NCBI GenBank assembly: GCA_946610655.1
Contig: CAMOCH010000007.1
Span: 1 to 28,019 of the forward strand
Direction of reading: 5' to 3'
DNA length: 28,019 bases
From: an uncultured Clostridia bacterium
Lineage (GTDB): Bacteria > Bacillota > Clostridia > Christensenellales > UBA1242
Every line of letters starts with the position of its first letter. The first letter of the stretch is position 1. The notes under the pieces are model-generated. The model ran no database searches. It was given only the letters and a program-made list of their open reading frames with translations, and was not told where the DNA came from. The translations under genes and the position numbers were made by a program. This document shows, piece by piece, positions 23,175 to 28,019 of the stretch.

Positions 23175-24275
23175 ATGTTTAATACTCACATTTGTAATAA
23201 TTGTTTTGAAAGTTACTCTGGAAAACCAGAGCTTTGTCCTTATTGTGGTCGCCCAACTAAATATTATAAAGGGGAAACCACTCAAAAAGAGAAACATGGG
23301 GAAGAAGAGTATTCTGAAGAAAATAAACCAGTAAAAGAAAAACCTGCTAAACAAAAGAAAAAACGCATAACAGATAAAGAAATTATGGATTCTATTCCTT
23401 ATGAAAGTTTGGTTGCAAAAACAAATGATAGTTCAGTTAGATCTTGGAGAGAAAAGAACAAGAAAAAGAATAAATCTGATGTTATAGTTCAAGAAAATGG
23501 AGAGTATGAGGTTGATACTAGCGATGTTTCATATCTTCCAGAAACATACAACTATTCTGCAAAGAAAGCCCGTGGAGAATATAAAAGACCAAAGATAAAG
23601 TGGTGGGAAATTTATAAATGGGCAGATTTGTTGCTTGCCAGAAGAAAAGTTAAAAAACAAGTAAATAAAGCAAGTCAATATAAACCAGAAGTATTTAGCA
23701 AAACAGTAACATTAATTTTGTGTGTTTTGTTTGGTTGGATGGGTGCACATAACTTTTATGTTAGAAACCGAAAGAAGGGTTTTGTAAGTTTGTTCTCATT
23801 CTTCTTTGGTGCATTTATTGCCGTTAACCCAGCAACAAGAATGATTCAAGTTTCAATTGGTGGACTATTTTTGTTTATTGCCATATTTATTTGGCTTATG
23901 GACTTGATAAACTTAATAACCAACACATTTTCATATAGATTATCTAAATGGAGATTTATAGATGGTTTAAACACAGAAACTCGTGCAAAACTTGGATATA
24001 AATATGTAGATAAAGATGAATACAAAAGATTGTGGATAGTGAGAGTTTGTCATTCGATTAAAAGAAATGCACAAGAGAGAAAAGAAGAAAAAGCTCAAAG
24101 AAAAGCAGAGCAAGAGAAAGCTGCAAACGAGCAAAAAGATGATGTGCAAGCTATAGAAGAAACTCAAAATGCTGAAATAAATGAGCAAAAAATTGAAAAC
24201 AAACCAACAAAAAATAATAAAAATGTAAAAAATAATAATAAAAAAGGTAAAAAAATCAAAATAAAGAAGAAATAA
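23175..24275 (+). CDS. Zinc-ribbon and TM2-domain membrane protein
   Basis: A 366-residue protein of unknown function. An N-terminal zinc ribbon is formed by C7, C10, C21 and C24 (CNNC and CPYC). A charged linker of about 140 residues rich in Lys/Glu follows. A TM2-type membrane domain (about 175-250) has the hallmark GWMGAHNFY (187-195), a polar turn, and two to three hydrophobic helices. The C-terminal ~100 residues are highly charged, ending in a Lys/Asn-rich tail. TM2 proteins are widespread and their bacterial role is poorly known. AGAGGA, 8 nt before the ATG, supports this start; the ATG 4 nt upstream runs into a stop after three codons. The stop codon is one base from the mnmA start, so the two are co-transcribed and probably translationally coupled. 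No functional link to tRNA modification is evident. Confidence 0.75.
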   Translation: MFNTHICNNCFESYSGKPELCPYCGRPTKYYKGETTQKEKHGEEEYSEENKPVKEKPAKQKKKRITDKEIMDSIPYESLVAKTNDSSVRSWREKNKKKNKSDVIVQENGEYEVDTSDVSYLPETYNYSAKKARGEYKRPKIKWWEIYKWADLLLARRKVKKQVNKASQYKPEVFSKTVTLILCVLFGWMGAHNFYVRNRKKGFVSLFSFFFGAFIAVNPATRMIQVSIGGLFLFIAIFIWLMDLINLITNTFSYRLSKWRFIDGLNTETRAKLGYKYVDKDEYKRLWIVRVCHSIKRNAQERKEEKAQRKAEQEKAANEQKDDVQAIEETQNAEINEQKIENKPTKNNKNVKNNNKKGKKIKIKKK

Positions 24276-24276
24276 A

Positions 24277-25398
24277 ATGAAAGAAACAGTTGTAGTTGGA
24301 ATGAGTGGCGGAGTTGATTCATCAGTTGTGGCACTACTACTTAAACAGCAAGGCTATGATGTTATTGGTGTTTATATGAACAACTGGGAAGAAACCGACC
24401 CAAATGGTGTTTGCACATCTGCAGACGACTATGCAGATGTTAAGCGTGTTGCTGGCGCAATACGTATTCCTTACTATTCTGTAAATTATGCAAAAGAATA
24501 TATGGACAATGTTTTTTCTGAATTTTTGAGAGAATACAAAGCAGGAAGAACTCCAAACCCTGATGTTCTTTGCAACAGGGAAATAAAATTTGGTCCATTT
24601 CTCAATATGGCAAAAAAACTTGGCGCAAAAAAAGTTGCAACAGGGCACTATGCAAATGTTGAAGAAGACGATGGCAAGTTTTATTTAAAAAAGGCGCTTG
24701 ACCAAAATAAAGATCAGACATATTTTTTAAATCAACTTAACCAAAAACAATTGTCTATGGCAATGTTCCCAATTGGAAATATGGAAAAACCAGAAATCAG
24801 AAAGATTGCCGAAGAGTATGATTTGGCCACAGCAAAAAAGAAAGATAGCACAGGCATTTGCTTTATTGGAGAAAGAAATTTCAAAAAGTTCTTATCAACA
24901 TATTTGCCGGCGCAAAAAGGTGATATAATTGATAAAAGAACTGGCAACAAGGTTGGCACTCATGATGGACTTATGTATTACACACTTGGTCAAAGAAGAG
25001 GCCTTGGCATTGGTGGTGGACATGGGCAAACAGGAGAGAGCTGGTTTGTTGTTGAAAAAGATTTGAAAAATAATATTTTGTATGTTATAGAGGGCGAAGG
25101 TGATGAACTTTTAAGTGATGGACTTGTTTCTGGTAAGTTTAATTGGATACCAGTAAAACCTGAACTTAAAGAATTTGACTGCTATGCAAAATTTAGATAT
25201 CGTCAAGCAGACCAAAAAGTTCATGTTGTTATTAATGATGATAACACAATAACCGTAAGTTTTTACAACAAGCAAAGAGCAGTAACACCAGGACAATATG
25301 TTGTTTTGTATGGAAGCAAAAATGCGTGGGCGAAAAGCCCAGAAGAAGCTGAGTATTGCTTGGGTGGAGCAGTTATTGAAAAAATAATCAAAAAATAA
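24277..25398 (+). CDS. mnmA: tRNA-specific 2-thiouridylase MnmA
   Basis: A 373-residue cytoplasmic enzyme that adenylates and then thiolates U34 of Lys, Glu and Gln tRNAs, giving the s2 group of mnm5s2U-type wobble bases. The PP-loop SGGVDSS is at 10-16. The two catalytic cysteines are C99 in VLCNREIKFG and C195 in STGICFIG, both in canonical contexts. The C-terminal LGQRRGLGIGG and the beta-barrel part (FRYRQADQKV) are present, so the protein is full length. It starts one base after the upstream stop with no strong ribosome binding site of its own (only AAGAAG), suggesting coupled translation. It lies 40 nt before trpS, forming a TM2-mnmA-trpS unit. The sulfur donor (an IscS/NifS-type desulfurase) is not in this window. 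Confidence 0.97.
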   Translation: MKETVVVGMSGGVDSSVVALLLKQQGYDVIGVYMNNWEETDPNGVCTSADDYADVKRVAGAIRIPYYSVNYAKEYMDNVFSEFLREYKAGRTPNPDVLCNREIKFGPFLNMAKKLGAKKVATGHYANVEEDDGKFYLKKALDQNKDQTYFLNQLNQKQLSMAMFPIGNMEKPEIRKIAEEYDLATAKKKDSTGICFIGERNFKKFLSTYLPAQKGDIIDKRTGNKVGTHDGLMYYTLGQRRGLGIGGGHGQTGESWFVVEKDLKNNILYVIEGEGDELLSDGLVSGKFNWIPVKPELKEFDCYAKFRYRQADQKVHVVINDDNTITVSFYNKQRAVTPGQYVVLYGSKNAWAKSPEEAEYCLGGAVIEKIIKK

Positions 25399-25438
25399 AA
25401 ATTAATTACGCATAAAAATATATAAGGACAATAAAAAT

Positions 25439-26431
25439 ATGAATAAAATAGCATTAACAGGAATAAAGCCAACTGGCACTCCTCATATTGGAAACTATTT
25501 TGGAGCAATTAAGCCAGCTATAAATTTATCGAAAAATCCAGAACTCGATTGTTACTATTTTATTGCAGACTATCACGCACTTAATGCAATAAAAGATAAA
25601 GAACAATTAAAACAATACACTCGTGAAGTTGCTTGCACATGGCTCGCTTGTGGGTTAGACCCAAAAAAGATTGTTTTTTATAAACAGAGTCAAGTTCAAG
25701 AAGTAACAGAACTTAACTGGCTTCTTTCAAATGTAACAAGCAAAGGTTTAATGAACAGAGCACATGCATACAAAGCTATGGTTGAAAAATCTCTTGAAAA
25801 TGGTGATGACCCTGATGCGCTTGTTAATATGGGACTATACAATTATCCAATTTTAATGGCAGCGGACATTTTGCTTTTTAACACAAAGTTTGTTCCTGTT
25901 GGTTTAGACCAAAAGCAACATGTTGAAATGGCAAGAGATATTGCAAAAGCATTTAATAAACGTTATGGATACACATTTGTTGTTCCAGAAGAATTAATAC
26001 AAGAAGACGTTGCAACAATTTATGGGGCAGATGGAAGAAAAATGAGCAAAAGTTACGGCAACACACTTCCTTTATTTTGTTCAGAGCAAGAACTTAAAAA
26101 ATGGGTTAGTGCAATAAAAACAGATAGTTCACTGCCGGCAGAGCCAAAATCAACAGATTGCACAGTTTTTAAAATATATAAATTGTTCGCAAGCAATGAG
26201 CAAGCTGATTTAATGGCTGAAAAATATCAAAAAGGTATTTCTTGGGCCGATGCAAAAGCAGAGTTATTTAATCTTATGAATAGTGTTCTTTCTCCAATGA
26301 GAGAAAAATATAACTATTATATTAATAATTATGATGAAGTTGAAAAAATTCTTGCTGATGGTTCAAAACGAGCAAAAGTGATTGCCAAAGAGACAATAAA
26401 ACGAGCAAGAGCAAATATGGGTTTGGATTAA
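25439..26431 (+). CDS. trpS: Tryptophanyl-tRNA synthetase
   Basis: A 330-residue class I aminoacyl-tRNA synthetase, the normal bacterial TrpRS length, which attaches Trp to tRNA-Trp using ATP. The HIGH-type motif is TPHIGN (14-19) after GIKPTG, and the KMSKS motif is KMSKS (201-205) in GRKMSKSYGN. DQKQHVEMARDIA, typical of TrpRS, lies between them, as does the region that contacts the Trp side chain (LMAADILLF). The ribosome binding site AAGGAC lies about 10 nt before the ATG. There is no terminator between mnmA and trpS, so co-transcription is likely. No T-box leader or Trp attenuator is visible in the 40-nt gap, so Trp-responsive control by a T-box is not apparent here. Confidence 0.97.
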   Translation: MNKIALTGIKPTGTPHIGNYFGAIKPAINLSKNPELDCYYFIADYHALNAIKDKEQLKQYTREVACTWLACGLDPKKIVFYKQSQVQEVTELNWLLSNVTSKGLMNRAHAYKAMVEKSLENGDDPDALVNMGLYNYPILMAADILLFNTKFVPVGLDQKQHVEMARDIAKAFNKRYGYTFVVPEELIQEDVATIYGADGRKMSKSYGNTLPLFCSEQELKKWVSAIKTDSSLPAEPKSTDCTVFKIYKLFASNEQADLMAEKYQKGISWADAKAELFNLMNSVLSPMREKYNYYINNYDEVEKILADGSKRAKVIAKETIKRARANMGLD

Positions 26432-26433
26432 AC

Positions 26434-26465
26434 AAAAAAGTGCAAAAAAAATTGCACTTTTTTTA
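26434..26465 (+). terminator. Intrinsic terminator after trpS
   Basis: A 12-bp stem AAAAAAGTGCAA/TTGCACTTTTTT with an A-rich loop and a T-run, starting 3 nt after the stop codon. Confidence 0.9.
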
Positions 26466-26475
26466 TTTTGTAATA

Positions 26476-26504
26476 TTGACTATAATTTTAATTTTTGTTA
26501 TTCT
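26476..26504 (+). promoter_or_regulatory. Promoter of the hexapeptide-repeat gene
   Basis: TTGACT (26476-26481), a 17-nt spacer and TATTCT (26499-26504). It predicts a start near 26511, about 15 nt from the ATG at 26526, another very short leader. Confidence 0.55.
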
Positions 26505-26525
26505 ATATGGGCGGAAGTGATTATA

Positions 26526-27470
26526 ATGGATGAAAATGCAAAATATTATTTAAGTAAAGAAACAAAAATTGTTGTTGATAACAATGGGTGCGAGCACACT
26601 GTTTATAGAATTATTGCCTCACAAGATATTTATTGCAATGATGCAATTGTTATTTATTGTGGTCAAAAGGGTGGTTTTGTTGAGTCAACGTCAAATTTGT
26701 CAACAAAACTTTTAGACTCTGCTTGGGTTTATGATGATGCATGCGTGTTTGGCAATGCAAAAGTAAGACAAGGAGCCAATATATTTGGTAATGCACGTAT
26801 TTATGGAGAAGCTGTAATTTCTGGAAATGTATGGATTTATGGAAATGCTCAGGTTTACGATAATGCCAGCATTTATTCAAATAGTGGCACTATTGCAGTT
26901 TTAGATAATGCTAAAATTTATGGTGATGCAACAGTAACCGGGAAAACAAGATTATTTGGAAATATTGAAATTTTTGACAATGCAAAAATTATTGGTTCTT
27001 ATGCAATGAATGAAGAACTTAATATTTATGAGCATGCAAAAATATATGGCAAAGCAATAGTTAATGGCAATGCAAATATATATGGCAATGCAATAATAAC
27101 AGAGGAAGCGATGGTTTCTGGAGATGCTACTATTTGTGACAATGCAGTTATAAAAGGTAAAGCAAGAGTTGAAAGATATGCCAAAGTTTGTGAAAATGCA
27201 GTTATTGATGATTTTGCAACAGTAACAGATTATGCAGTTGTTAGTGGAAATGCAAAAATAAAGGACTATGCAATAATTAAGGGAAAGAGTAGTGTTTTAG
27301 GAAATGCAAAAGTTATGGACAATGCAACTGTTAAAGATAAAGCAATGGTTAAAGGACATTCGAAAGTTAGTCAAGGAGCAATCATTTCAAAAAATTCAGT
27401 CATCACTGGATTTAAAAGAGTAAAAAGAGATGAAGAAATTGATGATGATAAAGTTCATAGGTTTTTGTAA
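26526..27470 (+). CDS. Hexapeptide-repeat beta-helix protein (YdcK-like)
   Basis: A 314-residue protein made mostly of six-residue repeats of the type [IV]xGNAx or [IV]YGxAx (about residues 60-290), which build a left-handed or similar parallel beta-helix. Near the N-terminus, GGFVESTSNLS followed by WVYDDACVFGNAKV matches the start of YdcK-like and phage-associated hexapeptide proteins. Their enzymatic role is not established. Although such repeats occur in acyltransferases, no clear catalytic His or acyl-CoA-binding extension is seen, so a structural or binding role is possible. The C-terminus is charged (KRDEEIDDDK). The chosen start is ATG at 26526, 8 nt after GGCGGAAG; GTG at 26517 would add three residues but overlaps the ribosome binding site. 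It is monocistronic, lying between trpS and the rRNA operon. It may be of phage or accessory origin. Confidence 0.75.
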   Translation: MDENAKYYLSKETKIVVDNNGCEHTVYRIIASQDIYCNDAIVIYCGQKGGFVESTSNLSTKLLDSAWVYDDACVFGNAKVRQGANIFGNARIYGEAVISGNVWIYGNAQVYDNASIYSNSGTIAVLDNAKIYGDATVTGKTRLFGNIEIFDNAKIIGSYAMNEELNIYEHAKIYGKAIVNGNANIYGNAIITEEAMVSGDATICDNAVIKGKARVERYAKVCENAVIDDFATVTDYAVVSGNAKIKDYAIIKGKSSVLGNAKVMDNATVKDKAMVKGHSKVSQGAIISKNSVITGFKRVKRDEEIDDDKVHRFL

Positions 27471-27524
27471 TAGTGCATTACTATAATTAATATATTACGT
27501 TATTAATCAATATACTATCAATAT

Positions 27525-27554
27525 AAAAAGTCAGAAGAAGATCTGACTTTTTTT
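27525..27554 (+). terminator. Intrinsic terminator after the hexapeptide-repeat gene
   Basis: An 11-bp stem AAAAAGTCAGA/TCTGACTTTTT with loop AGAAGA and a T-run of seven. It lies 55 nt after the stop codon and insulates the gene from the rRNA promoters. A small hairpin (ATAGT/ACTAT, near 27471-27485) precedes it. Confidence 0.9.
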
Positions 27555-27564
27555 CATTTAAGTC

Positions 27565-27592
27565 TTGATTTTTATTTTTTTTGTGATAGAAT
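27565..27592 (+). promoter_or_regulatory. rRNA operon promoter P1
   Basis: TTGATT (27565-27570), a 16-nt T-rich spacer and TAGAAT (27587-27592). It lies upstream of the stronger P2; tandem promoters are usual for rRNA operons. Confidence 0.5.
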
Positions 27593-27695
27593 AGTGCTTG
27601 CACAGCAAAATATGTGACAATTTATTGTTAAAATTTAAAAAAAATTGAATTTCTAAAAAATTCTACAAAATTTTTAAAATTTTTCAAAAAAAGTG

Positions 27696-27724
27696 TTGAC
27701 ATTAATTTTACTGTGTGATATTAT
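27696..27724 (+). promoter_or_regulatory. rRNA operon promoter P2
   Basis: A perfect TTGACA (27696-27701), a 17-nt spacer and TATTAT (27719-27724). A/T-tracts at 27640-27692 directly upstream could act as an UP element. Transcription should start near 27731, about 170 nt before mature 16S. Confidence 0.8.
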
Positions 27725-27730
27725 ACTAGC

Positions 27731-27899
27731 GTTGTCACCCCAAAAGGGAAGACAGCAAACGTACTTTGACAATTGAATATTATTTGTAAAAATTGTACAA
27801 GGTTTTTCTTGAAGATATTTCAAGAATAAACGTTAATTTCTTTTAACAAACAATTTACACAAAACTACAATACAGTCAGTTTTGTCTAAAGTTAGATTT
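27731..27899 (+). other. 16S rRNA leader with hairpins and boxA-like segment
   Basis: The transcribed leader contains a hairpin near its start (TGTC..CCC / GGG..GACA, 27733-27754). A conserved-looking ACTTTGACAATTGAATA segment (27762-27778) resembles Firmicutes rRNA leader/boxA sequences. A perfect 8-bp hairpin TTCTTGAA/TTCAAGAA follows (27806-27826). The RNase III stem that pairs with the 3' flank of 16S cannot be tested because the rest is outside the window. Confidence 0.5.

Positions 27900-28019
<120 letters not shown>

Noticed and set aside
25399..25438. T-box or Trp attenuator in front of trpS
   Set aside because: The gap is only 40 nt and contains no hairpin or Trp-rich leader peptide.
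26517..26525. GTG start for the hexapeptide-repeat protein
   Set aside because: It overlaps the likely ribosome binding site and would leave only a few nt of leader after the predicted transcription start; ATG at 26526 has better spacing.

Overview
The window comes from a low-GC Gram-positive-type bacterium, most likely an uncultured Clostridia-like or related Firmicutes lineage. The reasons are AT-rich intergenic DNA, strong AAGGAG-type ribosome binding sites, TTGACA/TATAAT-type promoters, A-tract/T-tract intrinsic terminators, and a 16S rRNA 5' end at the right edge with a Firmicutes-like leader. The exact taxon cannot be fixed from 120 nt of 16S. The genetic code looks standard: Trp is TGG and all eleven complete genes end in TAA.

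Region 1 (1-21990) is dominated by a type IV secretion-like (T4SS) locus. A divergent, cut-off membrane-protein gene lies at the left edge. Next come two small VirB2/TrbC-type pilin-like genes (249-515 and 658-1014), each with its own promoter and terminator. After a 490-nt AT-rich gap with one promoter-like site, a 20-kb operon of four genes follows. It encodes a 2599-residue VirB6/TrbL-like polytopic protein, a VirB4 ATPase with an N-terminal two-helix VirB3/PrgI-like segment, a second VirB6-like protein of 2046 residues, and a third of 1222 residues. It closes with a perfect 11-bp terminator. The three VirB6-like proteins share a membrane core (three N-terminal helices, a long extracytoplasmic loop, then about four helices). 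They also share a signature at the start of the loop and several loop motifs, but each has very large insertions at different places and a different cytoplasmic tail.

Region 2 (22007-27554) holds housekeeping and accessory genes on the same strand: GAPDH, a zinc-ribbon/TM2-domain membrane protein directly abutting mnmA (tRNA 2-thiouridylase), trpS, and a hexapeptide-repeat beta-helix protein related to E. coli YdcK. Region 3 (27565-28019) is the start of an rRNA operon: two tandem promoters, a leader with hairpins, and the first ~120 nt of 16S rRNA.

No relaxase, coupling ATPase (VirD4), integrase, transposase, att site or CRISPR array is visible. The T4SS genes therefore sit among core genes without mobile-element hallmarks inside this window. 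The most interesting content is this apparently chromosomal T4SS with three giant, mosaic VirB6 paralogues. Its substrate and function cannot be read from the sequence.
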